Origin: Rubrobacter tropicus
GTDB taxonomy: Bacteria > Actinomycetota > Rubrobacteria > Rubrobacterales > Rubrobacteraceae
Direction of reading: 5' to 3'
DNA: 64,000 nt
Assembly (NCBI RefSeq): GCF_011492945.1
Contig: NZ_CP045119.1
Coordinates: 3,534,001 to 3,598,000 of the forward strand
In this document: positions 31,029-39,581 of the stretch, in pieces
How the letters are laid out: each line of letters begins with the position of its first letter
How positions within the stretch are numbered: position 1 is the stretch's first letter
Notes under the pieces: generated by a model
The model's input: only the letters and a program-made list of their open reading frames with translations
Databases searched by the model: none
Told to the model about the DNA's origin: nothing
Made by a program: the position numbers and the translations under genes

Positions 31029-31631
31029 CTAAAGAAGCTTCAGACCGGCCGTGGCGTTTCTGAGGTCCTCCATGAACTGGTCGGTCTCGTGGCCGCGGCG
31101 GTGGGCTATGTCCTTGCTCGTTTCGAGGATGAGGAGGTCGGGGATCTGGCGCCTCAGGCTCTCGGCGTGCCAGACGGCGGCACGAATGTCCGCCACGTCT
31201 TCCTCGGTGCCTACCATGGCGAGCACGCGGGAGAGGCCCACGACGCCGAGGTAGTCGAGGGCGACGGCGTCCTTGAGTAGGGTGGCCTCGGCCCCCGGGT
31301 TGGGGGCCGTGCCGGGCGGGTGGGCCTCGATGGCCTCCATGGCGGTCTTCGTGGCCTGCGGAGGGAAGTCCGCGTCGTTCAGGATGCGCTGGGCGACGAT
31401 GGCCGAGCGCTTGGCGTGGTCCGCCGGCTCGCGCATCGCGTAGGCCTTGTACAGCCCGATGTCGTGGAGGAGCGCCGAGACGCGCAGGATCTCGGCGTCG
31501 TAAGAGATCCCCTCCGCCCGCGCCAGCTCCTCGGCCAGCGCGTGGACGCGCACGCAGTGGCCGTAACCCCAGACCGGGTGCGTCCCGACCCTGGCGACGA
31601 GCGCCTCGACCTCTTCGATGAGCGACTTCAT
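31029..31631 (-). CDS. HD domain hydrolase
   Basis: A 200-residue HD-domain phosphohydrolase. Metal ligands are visible as HCVRVHALAEELA, ALLHDIGLYKAY, and AIEAHPPG with LLKDAVALDYLG. These proteins resemble YedJ-like small HD phosphohydrolases acting on nucleotides; the substrate is unknown. The ATG has no ribosome site but TAGACT lies 7 bases upstream, which suggests a leaderless transcript. It follows the cobalamin-binding-like gene on the same strand with a 46-base gap. Confidence 0.85.
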   Translation of the reverse strand: MKSLIEEVEALVARVGTHPVWGYGHCVRVHALAEELARAEGISYDAEILRVSALLHDIGLYKAYAMREPADHAKRSAIVAQRILNDADFPPQATKTAMEAIEAHPPGTAPNPGAEATLLKDAVALDYLGVVGLSRVLAMVGTEEDVADIRAAVWHAESLRRQIPDLLILETSKDIAHRRGHETDQFMEDLRNATAGLKLL

Positions 31632-31677
31632 CGGACAGAGTCTAGCGAACGCCGCGGCGCGGCGCGAGCCTCCCCGG

Positions 31678-32598
31678 CTACCGTGGCACCACGGACAGGC
31701 GCGAAGCGCTTCCGGCCGCGGGCGCGCCAGGGAACACCCCGGGGTGAAGGATACGGGCCAGGATCTCGACCCCCTCCACGAGCCGCGGCGCGGGCCGCGA
31801 GAAGAACGAGTTAGCGTCCACAATCCACACGCGGTCGTTTTTCACCGCCGGGAGTTCAGACCAGCCGGGCAGGGACGGGAGCGTCTTCGCCTCCCCGGCG
31901 GCGCGCGCCGCGTCGAAGCCGCAGGGCATGAGTATCAGGACCTCCGGCGCGGCCTCGAAGACGGCTTCCCACGTCAGGCGCACGGAGCGCTCGCCGGGGC
32001 CGGCGAAGAGCTCGCGTCCTCCCGCCAGGCGGACCATCTCGGGCACCCAGTGGCCGGCGGAGAACGGCGGGTCGAGCCACTCGATGCACCCGACGGCGGG
32101 GGGCCGCAACCCGGCGGCGGTCCGCTCGACGTCCCCCAGTCGCCTACGGAGGGAGTCGACGTCCCTCCTGGCTTCGTCGCCGCGGCCGACGGCCTCGCCG
32201 ATCCTGATCGCGTCCCGCAGAACGTCCTCGAGGGAGGTCGGGTTGAGCACGAGGAGTTCAGGCTTGCTCCGTAGGCCGGAGACGGCTTCTTCCACGAGGC
32301 TCGTCGAGACGGCGCAGACGTCGCAGAGCCCCTGCGTTATTACGAGGTCGGGGGCGAGGCGCTCCAGGAGATCCACGTCAAGCGCGTAGATGCTCTCCTC
32401 GTCGGTGACGAGCCGGTTGACGGCGGCGTCAATCTCGGCGCCCGACTGGGTGGGATCTATTCTGGAGCTCGTGAGCCTCGGCAGCTCCTCCACGCCGGCC
32501 GGATAATCGCACTCGTGCGTGACACCGACGAGCGTCTCGGCTGCGCCCGCGAAGTGGACCATCTCCGTGGCACTCGGCAACAACGAGACTACGCGCAA
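31678..32598 (-). CDS. BtuF-like periplasmic-binding-fold protein (cobalamin-binding type)
   Basis: A 306-residue protein of the BtuF/FecB fold: RVVSLLPSATEMVHFAGAAE at the very N-terminus, GVTHECDYPA, then LAPDLVITQGLCDVCAVS and a C-terminal half with CIEWLDPPFSAGHWVPEMV. It has no signal peptide or lipobox, so it is cytoplasmic or not exported by the usual route; the CDVCAV and ECDYP cysteines are typical for this cobalamin-binding annotated group. No ABC permease or ATPase is adjacent. TTG is the start, with GGGAGGG 7 bases upstream. Confidence 0.85.
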   Translation of the reverse strand: MRVVSLLPSATEMVHFAGAAETLVGVTHECDYPAGVEELPRLTSSRIDPTQSGAEIDAAVNRLVTDEESIYALDVDLLERLAPDLVITQGLCDVCAVSTSLVEEAVSGLRSKPELLVLNPTSLEDVLRDAIRIGEAVGRGDEARRDVDSLRRRLGDVERTAAGLRPPAVGCIEWLDPPFSAGHWVPEMVRLAGGRELFAGPGERSVRLTWEAVFEAAPEVLILMPCGFDAARAAGEAKTLPSLPGWSELPAVKNDRVWIVDANSFFSRPAPRLVEGVEILARILHPGVFPGAPAAGSASRLSVVPR

Positions 32599-32637
32599 CC
32601 CGTCACCCTCCCAGAACCCCCACTACGAACACACTTC

Positions 32638-32668
32638 TGAAGCCTGAAACCTGAAACCTGATGCCTCT
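32638..32668. repeat. CCTGA-type intergenic repeat (family B)
   Basis: AAGCCTGAAACCTGAAACC followed by TGATGCCTCTCC, four tandem 7-base CCTGAAN-like units, between the 3' end of the M50 gene and the 5' end of the BtuF-like gene. Confidence 0.65.
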
Positions 32669-32671
32669 CCC

Positions 32672-33781
32672 CTACCTGCCTGGTTTGCGGAGGTTGCGCA
32701 GGAGGGCCGCCTGGCCGACGTCGTCGGTCGTGAGCATACCTACCAAATCGCCGTCCTTTACGACGGGGACGGCGCGGAGGCCGCTCTCCTGCAGGATGCG
32801 GTTGCCGTCGGTGAAGAGGTCGGCGTCCGGGGAGACGGTCGGAAACTCCGTCTTCATCAGGTCGCGCACGCTCGAGAAGCGCTCCGGGGAGTGGGCCGCG
32901 GCCATGATCTCACCGCGCGTAAGGATGCCGACGAGCCGCCCGTCCTCGTCCACCACCGGGAAGTCTTCCTGGTAGCCGTGAAGTACGGCCTCGAAGACCT
33001 GGCCGAAGTTGTGGTAGGGCGTGACGGTCTCCGTGCGGCGCTTGGTGCCCATCACGTCGGAGACGAGCAGCCCCCGCATCGTCTCCCTCTGGCGGACCAT
33101 CTGGGCCTCGCCGCTCGCCCCGAAAAAGATGAACAGGGCGACGAAGGCGAGCAGGAAGTTGTTGGTGGTAAAGGCGAGTATGAAGAAGCCGACGGCGAAG
33201 ACCTGTCCCACGGCGGAGGCGATGTCCGTCGCCCGCACGGCGCCGAGGTTCGTGGCGAGCAGGCCGCGCAGGATGCGGCCCCCGTCCATCGGGAAGGCCG
33301 GTATGAGGTTGAAGACCGCGAGCGCCACGTTCATGAGGCCCAGGTAGGCGAGCACCTGCCCCACGGAAGTGGCCCCCTGCAAGACGTTCACGGAGCCCAG
33401 GAGGTCCGCGCCGAGCAGGAGGGCGGCGCCGAAGAAGATCGGGGCCAGAACCACGTTGACCAGAGGGCCGGCGATGGCGATCTTGACCTCGTCCCACGGG
33501 TTCTCCGGCAGCGTCTTGAGCCGCGCCAGGCCGCCTATGGGAAGGAGCGTTATGTCAGGGACCTCGATGCCGAGCCTCTGGGCGACCAGCGAATGACCGA
33601 ACTCGTGCAGCAGCACGCAGAAAAAGAGCGCGACGATGATCCCGGACGTCACGAGCGCCGCGCCGACGTTGCCGCCGCCGCTGAGCCCCAGGTAGAAAAA
33701 GAAAGCGAGCAGCAAAAAGAAGGTCCAGTGGACCCTGACTTCGATCCCGAAAACCCGGCCTATCTTGAAAGATCCGCCCAC
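32672..33781 (-). CDS. Site-2 protease family (M50) metalloprotease with CBS domains
   Basis: A 369-residue membrane protease. The zinc motif HEFGH is at residues 59-63 within the third helix, and the second motif NLIPAFPMDGGRILRG supplies the Asp ligand. About six helices span residues 15-220. Residues about 240-360 are two CBS domains (VSDVMGTKRRTETVTPYH, DFPVVDEDGRLVGILTRGE, then RAVPVVKDGDLVGMLTTDD), which usually bind adenine nucleotides. It should cleave membrane-embedded substrates such as anti-sigma factors; none is adjacent. GTG lies 7 bases after a TAAAAT -10 box, so it is probably leaderless. Confidence 0.92.
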   Translation of the reverse strand: MGGSFKIGRVFGIEVRVHWTFFLLLAFFFYLGLSGGGNVGAALVTSGIIVALFFCVLLHEFGHSLVAQRLGIEVPDITLLPIGGLARLKTLPENPWDEVKIAIAGPLVNVVLAPIFFGAALLLGADLLGSVNVLQGATSVGQVLAYLGLMNVALAVFNLIPAFPMDGGRILRGLLATNLGAVRATDIASAVGQVFAVGFFILAFTTNNFLLAFVALFIFFGASGEAQMVRQRETMRGLLVSDVMGTKRRTETVTPYHNFGQVFEAVLHGYQEDFPVVDEDGRLVGILTRGEIMAAAHSPERFSSVRDLMKTEFPTVSPDADLFTDGNRILQESGLRAVPVVKDGDLVGMLTTDDVGQAALLRNLRKPGR

Positions 33782-33849
33782 GGTTTGGATTTTACCCCAC
33801 CCCGGTCTCCGCTACGTGATCCCTGTCCCACCCCTGCTAGAATCCGACG
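33782..33849. promoter_or_regulatory. Divergent leaderless promoters
   Basis: On the plus strand TGCTAGAAT (extended -10 at 33835-33843) ends 7 bases before the ATG of the polymerase gene. On the minus strand TAAAAT (33794-33789) ends 7 bases before the GTG of the M50 gene. Neither gene has a Shine-Dalgarno sequence, so both transcripts probably begin at the start codon. Confidence 0.65.
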
Positions 33850-35592
33850 ATGGAGGAAAAGACCGCGAACTACACGCTCGTCACGGACCCGAAAGAGCTC
33901 CCCAGGGTCGTAAACGCGCTTGAAGAGGCTGGGGCCGTCGGCGCCGACACGGAGACCACGAGCCTCTCCCCTAGAGACGGCGAGGCCCGTCTCCTCCAGC
34001 TGGCAACCCCGGACGAGACCTTCATCATCGACCTCTTCGAGGTCAGGGACATCTCGCCCCTCAAGGAGGTACTCGAAGGCGGCCCGGTCAAGATCTTCCA
34101 CAACTCAAAGTTCGATTTTCAGTTTCTGAAAGAGCTGCACGGCATCTCCGCAGCCCCCGTCTTCGATACGATGCTCGCGGCGCAGCTTCTGGACGGTGGC
34201 CGGCAGGGCGCGGCCTACGGGTTGGATGCCGTCGCGGAACGCTACCTGGACGAGTCGCCGGACAAGTCCGAGCAGCGCAGCGACTGGTCGGGGAAGCTCA
34301 CGGGGCGCCAACTGGAGTACGCGGCGCGCGACGCGGCCGTGCTCTTGCCGCTTCGCGAGAAGCTTTTGGAGGCGCTCGAAGCGGAGGAGCTGGTACGGGT
34401 CTCGAAGATAGAGTTCGCGGCGGTCTCGTCCATAGCGGAGATGGAGCTTGCGGGGGTCAAGCTCGACGTCGGGCGGTGGAAGGAGTTGGAGAAGACCGTC
34501 AGGGAGCGGCGCGACGAGGCGGCGCTGGCGCTTGAGGCCCATTTCCCCGAGCCCGAGGGCGTGTTGCCGCTTGAGGGGTTGGGGCCCCGGCTCAACCTGA
34601 ACAGCCCGCAGCAGATCACGGACGCTTTCAGGTCCATCGGCATCGAGCTGGCCGACACGAAGGTCTGGACGCTCCTGAAGGTGGACCACCCGGCCGCGAG
34701 GGATCTTCTCCGCTACCGCGAGCTCCAGAAGAAGCTCGGCACCTACCTCGAGACCTACCCGAAGTTCATCCACCCGAAGACCGGGCGCATCCACGCCAGC
34801 TTCCTGCAGTGCCGGGTGCCCACCGGGCGCCTCGCGTGCGCGAGCCCGAATATTCAGCAGATCCCGCACGAAGAAGAATTCCGCCGCTGCTTCGTCGCCG
34901 AGAACGGCTACACCCTGGTAATAGCCGACTACTCCCAGATAGAGCTTCGTATCCTGGCGGAGGTCTCGGACGACCCGGCCTTCGTGAGCGCCTTCCAGAA
35001 GGGCGAGGACCTGCACAGCCTCACGGCGGCGACGATGTACGGCGTGTCGATGGAGGAGGTAACCAAAGACCAGCGCTCGGACGCCAAGCGCATAAACTTC
35101 GGCCTGATGTACGGCCGCGGCGCCAAGAGCCTCTCGGCCCAGCTCGGCACCGACGAGGCCCGCGGACGCCAGCTCATAGACGAATACTTCAACAACTACC
35201 CCAAGGTCCAGCGCTACCTGCAACGCACCGCCAACCGGGCCACCAGGGACAGAACCTTGCGGACCCTCGCCGGGCGCGTTAGAAAGTTCAGCAACGACCC
35301 CGTCGAGGACGACCGCGGCGCGATGAGGCGCGAAGCGATGAACTACCCGATCCAGGGTAGTTCAGCCGACATAGCGAAGCTCGCCCTCGCGTACATAAGC
35401 CGCGATCTGCGGGGCCTGGACGCCCGCCTCGTCAACTCCATCCACGACGAGTTCGTCGTCGAGTGCAGGGAGGAGTTGGCCCCGGAAGTCTCGGAGAAGA
35501 TGCGGGGCGCGATGACGCGCGCCGGGGAGCGTATCCTGGAGAAGGTGCCGGTGGAGGTCGAGGTCGTCGTCTCGCGGGAGTGGACGAAGTAG
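33850..35592 (+). CDS. DNA polymerase I-like protein: 3'-5' exonuclease plus family A polymerase
   Basis: A 580-residue family A polymerase without the 5' nuclease domain. Residues 1-185 are a DnaQ-like 3'-5' exonuclease with intact D33/E35 (ADTETTSLS), HNSKFDFQFL and YAARDAAV. Residues 190-580 are the polymerase: motif A DYSQIELRILA (D360), motif B RSDAKRINFGLMYG and motif C IHDEF (H532, D533, E534). Phe in NFG favours dNTPs. The total is much shorter than PolA (about 900 residues), as in phage-like or auxiliary polymerases. It is probably a repair enzyme additional to the main PolA. Single gene with its own leaderless promoter. Confidence 0.92.
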   Translation: MEEKTANYTLVTDPKELPRVVNALEEAGAVGADTETTSLSPRDGEARLLQLATPDETFIIDLFEVRDISPLKEVLEGGPVKIFHNSKFDFQFLKELHGISAAPVFDTMLAAQLLDGGRQGAAYGLDAVAERYLDESPDKSEQRSDWSGKLTGRQLEYAARDAAVLLPLREKLLEALEAEELVRVSKIEFAAVSSIAEMELAGVKLDVGRWKELEKTVRERRDEAALALEAHFPEPEGVLPLEGLGPRLNLNSPQQITDAFRSIGIELADTKVWTLLKVDHPAARDLLRYRELQKKLGTYLETYPKFIHPKTGRIHASFLQCRVPTGRLACASPNIQQIPHEEEFRRCFVAENGYTLVIADYSQIELRILAEVSDDPAFVSAFQKGEDLHSLTAATMYGVSMEEVTKDQRSDAKRINFGLMYGRGAKSLSAQLGTDEARGRQLIDEYFNNYPKVQRYLQRTANRATRDRTLRTLAGRVRKFSNDPVEDDRGAMRREAMNYPIQGSSADIAKLALAYISRDLRGLDARLVNSIHDEFVVECREELAPEVSEKMRGAMTRAGERILEKVPVEVEVVVSREWTK

Positions 35593-35599
35593 CCGATAG

Positions 35600-36784
35600 C
35601 TAACCCCGTTCCGGCACGGTCTCCGGTCTTCTTCTCGCTTTGGTCGTGAAGAGCAAGACCACCAGGGCGCACACCGCGCAAAGGGCGCCGGTCCACCCGA
35701 GGGTGGCGAGCGAGCCGTGGCCGAGGGCCAGGGCACCGAGGCCGGCGCCAGCTCCCTGTCCGAGGTAGATGGCCGAGGCGTTGAGGGACAGGGCTATGTT
35801 GCGGGTTCGGGGCGCGAGCTGGGCGACGCGGTACTGCTGCAGGGGGTTTAGGGCGAAGCCGGCGACACCCCACACCGCGAGCGCGGCGATTGTGGCGGGC
35901 AGGACGAGCGCGGTACCGGCGAGCGCGACGAGGAGCGAGAAGCCGAGCAGGGAGAGGGCGAGCAGGGCCAGTATCGTCGCCATGAGCGGGGCGTAGCCGA
36001 TGTGGTCCGCGCCGTAGCCCCCGAGGCCGTTTCCGAAAAGGGCCGCGACCCCGAACAGGAAGAGGAGTCCGCTCACGCCGGCGCCGCCGAAGCCCGTGAT
36101 CTCGGCGAGCAGCGGGCTCACGTAGGTGAAGACGACGAACCCGCCCATGAGCCCGAGCGTCGTCAGGCAGAGGGCCGCCACGACGGCAGGCTGCTTCAGC
36201 GCGTCGATCCTCTCGCGCAGGCTGACGACCGTCTGGGCCTCGACGGGCGGCAGAAGAGACCGGATGCCGACCATGGCGACGACGCCGAGGGCCGCCACCA
36301 TCACGAACGTCATCCGCCAGCCCGCGTAGGTGCCTATGATCGAGCCCAGAGGAATCCCGAGCACGAACGACACCGTGAGCCCGCCCGTTATGAACGAGAT
36401 CGCCCTCCCCCGCCCCTCCGGCGGGGCCAGACCGGCCGCCACCGCGAGCGCCGTCGGCGTAAAGACCGCCGCCCCGAACGCCGCGAGCACGCGGCAGGCC
36501 AGCAAGAGCCCGAAGGTCGGGGCGAAGACCGCGGCCGCGTTCGCCAGCGCGAACACGGCCATCGCCGCCACGAGTATCCGCCGCGGCGCCACGCCGCCGG
36601 CCAGGGTGACGAGCACCGGCGAGCTTACCGCGTAGGTCACCGCGAAGACCGTCACCAGGTTGCCCGCGGCGCCCACGGAGACGGAGAGGTCCCTGGCGAC
36701 GCCTTCGAGCAACCCCGCGAAGACGAAGCTCCCCGTCCCGAGCGCGAACGTCCCGAGCGCGAGCACGAGCAGACGGAGCCTCAC
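35600..36784 (-). CDS. MFS transporter, 12 TM (arabinose efflux permease-like)
   Basis: A 394-residue major facilitator protein. About twelve helices can be marked, starting RLLVLALGTFALGTGSFVFA, with the LVTVFAVTYAVSSPVLVTLA second helix and PLGSIIGTYAGWRMTFVMVA in helix five, a drug:H+ antiporter-1 (DHA1)-like feature. It resembles the AraJ/YdhP group of efflux permeases; the substrate is unknown. The start is GTG. It is convergent with the polymerase gene (7-base gap) and follows rtcB by 54 bases, so it may be on the same transcript as rtcB and the EamA gene. Confidence 0.9.
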   Translation of the reverse strand: MRLRLLVLALGTFALGTGSFVFAGLLEGVARDLSVSVGAAGNLVTVFAVTYAVSSPVLVTLAGGVAPRRILVAAMAVFALANAAAVFAPTFGLLLACRVLAAFGAAVFTPTALAVAAGLAPPEGRGRAISFITGGLTVSFVLGIPLGSIIGTYAGWRMTFVMVAALGVVAMVGIRSLLPPVEAQTVVSLRERIDALKQPAVVAALCLTTLGLMGGFVVFTYVSPLLAEITGFGGAGVSGLLFLFGVAALFGNGLGGYGADHIGYAPLMATILALLALSLLGFSLLVALAGTALVLPATIAALAVWGVAGFALNPLQQYRVAQLAPRTRNIALSLNASAIYLGQGAGAGLGALALGHGSLATLGWTGALCAVCALVVLLFTTKARRRPETVPERG

Positions 36785-36838
36785 GCGGGTAGTCCTTTCC
36801 CCCGGTTCGGACGAAAAGCCGCGGGCCTAGACGGCATT

Positions 36839-38276
36839 CTACTTCCGCTTCTTCTTTGTTCTCGGTCCGCCGCCGGCGTCCATGCGCACGATCTTCGGGT
36901 GAACCTCCCGACGAGATCCACGAGATCCCCTGCAGCGAAACGACGGTCTCGACGTCCTTGTACGCCATCGGGGCCTCGTCCAGGGAGCCGCCAACTAATG
37001 TGATCCCACGCTCCGCCAGATACCCCCTCCAGCGCTCTTCGGAGAGCGTCTTGAACGCCCGGGTGCGGCTCATGCGCCTGCCGGCGCCGTGGGCCGCGGA
37101 GTTTATGGAACGCTCGTCCCCCCTGCCGCGCACGACGTAGCCGGAATCCCCCATCGAGCCGGGGATCACACCCATGACCCCCCTGCCCGCCGGCGTCGCC
37201 CCCTTGCGATGGACGAGCACCTCCTTGCCGCGCCACTCTTCTACCCAGCAGTAATTGTGGTGGTTCTCGACCTTCGCCAGAACCTGCTCGCCGAGGGCGC
37301 GCGAGACCTTGTCGTGGATGACGGCGTGGTTGGCCGAAGCGTACCGGCCCGCGAGTTGCATGGAGAGCCAGTATTCCTCGCCCTCCTCGCTTCTGAGGTC
37401 GAGCCAGGCGAGGTCTGCGACGCTCTTGTCGAGCGTCGGGTGCCTGTCTTTGGCTATCCTGGAGTAGCGGTTGGCGATCCTGAACCCGACCCCCCGGCTC
37501 CCCGAATGCGAGAGCAGCGCCAGGTACTCCCGCCCCGGCGCAAACACGCCCCCATCGTCCTCTTCGAGCGCCTCGAAGGCCCCAAACTCCACGAAGTGAT
37601 TGCCCGACCCGGAGGTGCCGAGCTGCGCCACGCCGGTGTCCTTCAAACCCCGCAGAAAAGACGTGGCCTCCCACGCCGGGTCGTCGAGAACCTCGTGCTC
37701 GGGACGGCGCCCTTCCTCGTACTTGGAACCGGCCCCGAAGTTAGTGTTGCGGAGCAGCACGTCGGTGAGGTCGTCCCTTCTGTCTTCGATGAGGTCGGAC
37801 GATATTTCGTATACGGACAAACGCATGCGACATGCGATGTCCACGCCCACGGCCCAGGGTATGACGGCGCCCTCGGTGGCGAGGACGCCGCCGACGGGGA
37901 GGCCGTAGCCGAGGTGGGCGTCGGGCATGAGGGCGCCGCCGACGGAGACGGGGAGGCGCATGGCGTTCTCCATCTGGGCCGCGGTGCCCGGCTCTATCAG
38001 GCCTGCGCCCCAGACGCCGTAGGACAGCGGCTCGTCCCGCAACTCGTCGTTCGAAGCCCTGGTCTCGGCCTCCTGGAGCCCGATCAGCTCGCGGGCCAGT
38101 GGTTCGAGGGCGGGGTCCGTGGCCGCGTCGGGGGCGGCGCGGGTCTTCTCCAGCTCGCGGAGGATGGAGTCGTCGTCCATGCCGGCCGCGCGGAGTTTTT
38201 TGGCGGCGGCGAGGGCGAGGCCTATGGCCGGCCCCTCGGGCCAGCCGAGGTCTATCAGGCTCTTTCCGCTGATCAT
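36839..38276 (-). pseudogene. rtcB: RtcB family RNA-splicing ligase, C-terminal end frameshifted twice
   Basis: A RtcB homologue of about 478 residues. Metal and GMP site motifs are intact: MPDAHLGYGLPVGGVL, GVDIACRM, LGTSGSGNHFVEFG, LLSHSGSRGVG, ENHHNYCW, HRKGATPA and SAAHGAGRRMSR. Near the end, one missing base at about 36928 and one at about 36897 disrupt the frame; with both restored the tail reads DLVDLVGRFTPKIVRMDAGG and ends RTKKKRK, as in intact RtcB. Without repair the frame runs into the MFS gene. Both losses are in homopolymers, so sequence error is likely. RtcB joins 2',3'-cyclic phosphate and 5'-OH RNA ends. The ATG overlaps the EamA stop (ATGA). Confidence 0.85.
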
Positions 38277-39157
38277 GATCCCCCTTTCGCGAAGAGCGAG
38301 GCCCCGGCGGCGGCCACGGTGACGAGCCCGATGGCGACGACGGCGCGGATGCCGAGCAACTCGTCGAGGACCAGGAAACCGACGAGGGCGGCCACGGCCG
38401 GCTCCAGGCTCATCAGGACGCCGAAGACGCGGGTCGGGAGTTTTCTCAGGGCTTCCAGTTCGAGGGAGTAGGGAACCGCGGAGGAGAGGAGCGCGACGCC
38501 GAGGCCCGCGAGCAAGAGCTTCGGGTCGAGGAGGGCGTATCCGCCGTCGGAGATGCCTATGGGAAGAAGCAAGAGCGTTCCTACGCACAGTGAGATCACG
38601 AGCCCCGTACCGCCGGGGAACACCCCCCCGACTCTGGCGCTCAGAAGTATGTAGGAGGCCCACAACACCCCGGCGAGTAGCGCGAAAGCGACGCCCACGG
38701 GGTCGAGGTCGTTACCACCTAGCACGTCGAGGGGCGCGAGAAGGACGATGCCCGTGGCTGCGAAGACTACCCAGAGCCCGTCGAGCAGGCGACGCGACCC
38801 GGCGACGGCCACGCCCAGGGGACCCAAAAACTCCAGCGTAACGGCTACGCCGAGCGGTATGCGGTCGATGGCGAGATAGAGCGAGAGGTTCATCCCCGCG
38901 AGCACGACCCCGAAGAGGGCGGCGAGCGCGTACTCCCGCCCGGCGTAGCCGCGCAGGTTCGGGCGCCACAGGAGGAGCAGGACGAGGGCTGAGAGTGAGA
39001 TCCTGAAAAGCACCGTCCCGCCGGGACCTACGGCGTCGAAGAGCCCCTTGGCGATGGCGGCCCCAAACTGCACCGACCCGACGGAGAGCAGCACGAGGAC
39101 CGTCGGCGGGATGCCCCGCGACCGCTTCGCAGGGTCGGCTGTCGGGTCCTTCTGCAA
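38273..39157 (-). CDS. EamA family transporter (DMT superfamily, RhtA-like)
   Basis: A 294-residue drug/metabolite transporter with ten helices and two EamA halves; RIPLGVAVTLEFLGPLGVAV marks the first and VFGVLMSLEPAVAALVGFLV the second conserved glutamate helix. This pattern is that of RhtA-like threonine/homoserine exporters, but the substrate is not proven. The start is TTG with no clear ribosome site. The stop overlaps the rtcB start, so the two are coupled. Confidence 0.88.
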   Translation of the reverse strand: MQKDPTADPAKRSRGIPPTVLVLLSVGSVQFGAAIAKGLFDAVGPGGTVLFRISLSALVLLLLWRPNLRGYAGREYALAALFGVVLAGMNLSLYLAIDRIPLGVAVTLEFLGPLGVAVAGSRRLLDGLWVVFAATGIVLLAPLDVLGGNDLDPVGVAFALLAGVLWASYILLSARVGGVFPGGTGLVISLCVGTLLLLPIGISDGGYALLDPKLLLAGLGVALLSSAVPYSLELEALRKLPTRVFGVLMSLEPAVAALVGFLVLDELLGIRAVVAIGLVTVAAAGASLFAKGGS

Positions 39158-39269
39158 GACGGGGTGGGCCTCTCGGATCGCTTCCGTGAAACGGAGAGTC
39201 TAGCACCGGCGCAATAAACGTCCCCCTATCCGGGTAACGTAGACCCCAGGCCAGATGAGAGGAGATCCA

Positions 39270-39428
39270 ATGACGGACCAGACCAACCCGCGGGGCGAGG
39301 CGGAACCCCTGAACTGGGCCTGCACCAACTGCGGCTACCGGGTCGAAGGCGAACCTCCCCCCGAGAAGTGCCCCGACTGCGGCGCGGACAGGGAGATGTT
39401 CGACGAGGTGCCCGTACCAGGGTTCTAG
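39270..39428 (+). CDS. Small zinc-ribbon (rubredoxin-like) protein
   Basis: A 52-residue protein with two CxxC knuckles: ACTNCGYRVEGEPP and KCPDCGADREMFDEV. The first resembles the metal knuckle of rubrerythrin C-terminal domains. It could bind zinc or iron. GAGAGGAG stands 7 bases before ATG, which supports a real gene. It is divergent from EamA and monocistronic. Its end touches a modular intergenic repeat. Confidence 0.75.
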   Translation: MTDQTNPRGEAEPLNWACTNCGYRVEGEPPPEKCPDCGADREMFDEVPVPGF

Positions 39429-39515
39429 TCAGCACGCTGCGCCCTTCGGGCTCCGCTTGTCAGCCCGGCGCTTCGCGCCTCATCAGCATTTCAGCCTGTC
39501 AGCTTCTCTCGGGTG
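39429..39515. repeat. TCAGC/GCTGA modular intergenic repeat (family A), copy 3
   Basis: GTCAGCACGCTGC, a GCCC-TTC-GGGC mini-hairpin, CTTGTCAGCCC, GGCGC-TTC-GCGCC, and CAGCATTTCAGCCTGTCAGC in series, immediately after the zinc-ribbon stop codon. Confidence 0.65.
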
Positions 39516-39546
39516 TGGCGGGGATTTTAGGCGGTCACGAGGACGG

Positions 39547-39575
39547 TTGTACTGGGTTTGCGCGTTGGATAGGAT
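39547..39575 (+). promoter_or_regulatory. Sigma70-type promoter, leaderless gene
   Basis: TTGTAC, a 17-base spacer, then TAGGAT. The GTG start codon of the downstream gene begins 7 bases after the -10 box, so transcription probably starts at the GTG. Confidence 0.7.
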
Positions 39576-39581
39576 GGGGCT

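Noticed and set aside
35343-38663. Long 1106-residue minus-strand frame containing RtcB and running through the MFS gene and into the polymerase gene
   Set aside because: Beyond the RtcB part it is an antisense or out-of-frame reading of the MFS and polymerase genes; the length is produced by the frameshifts at the rtcB end.
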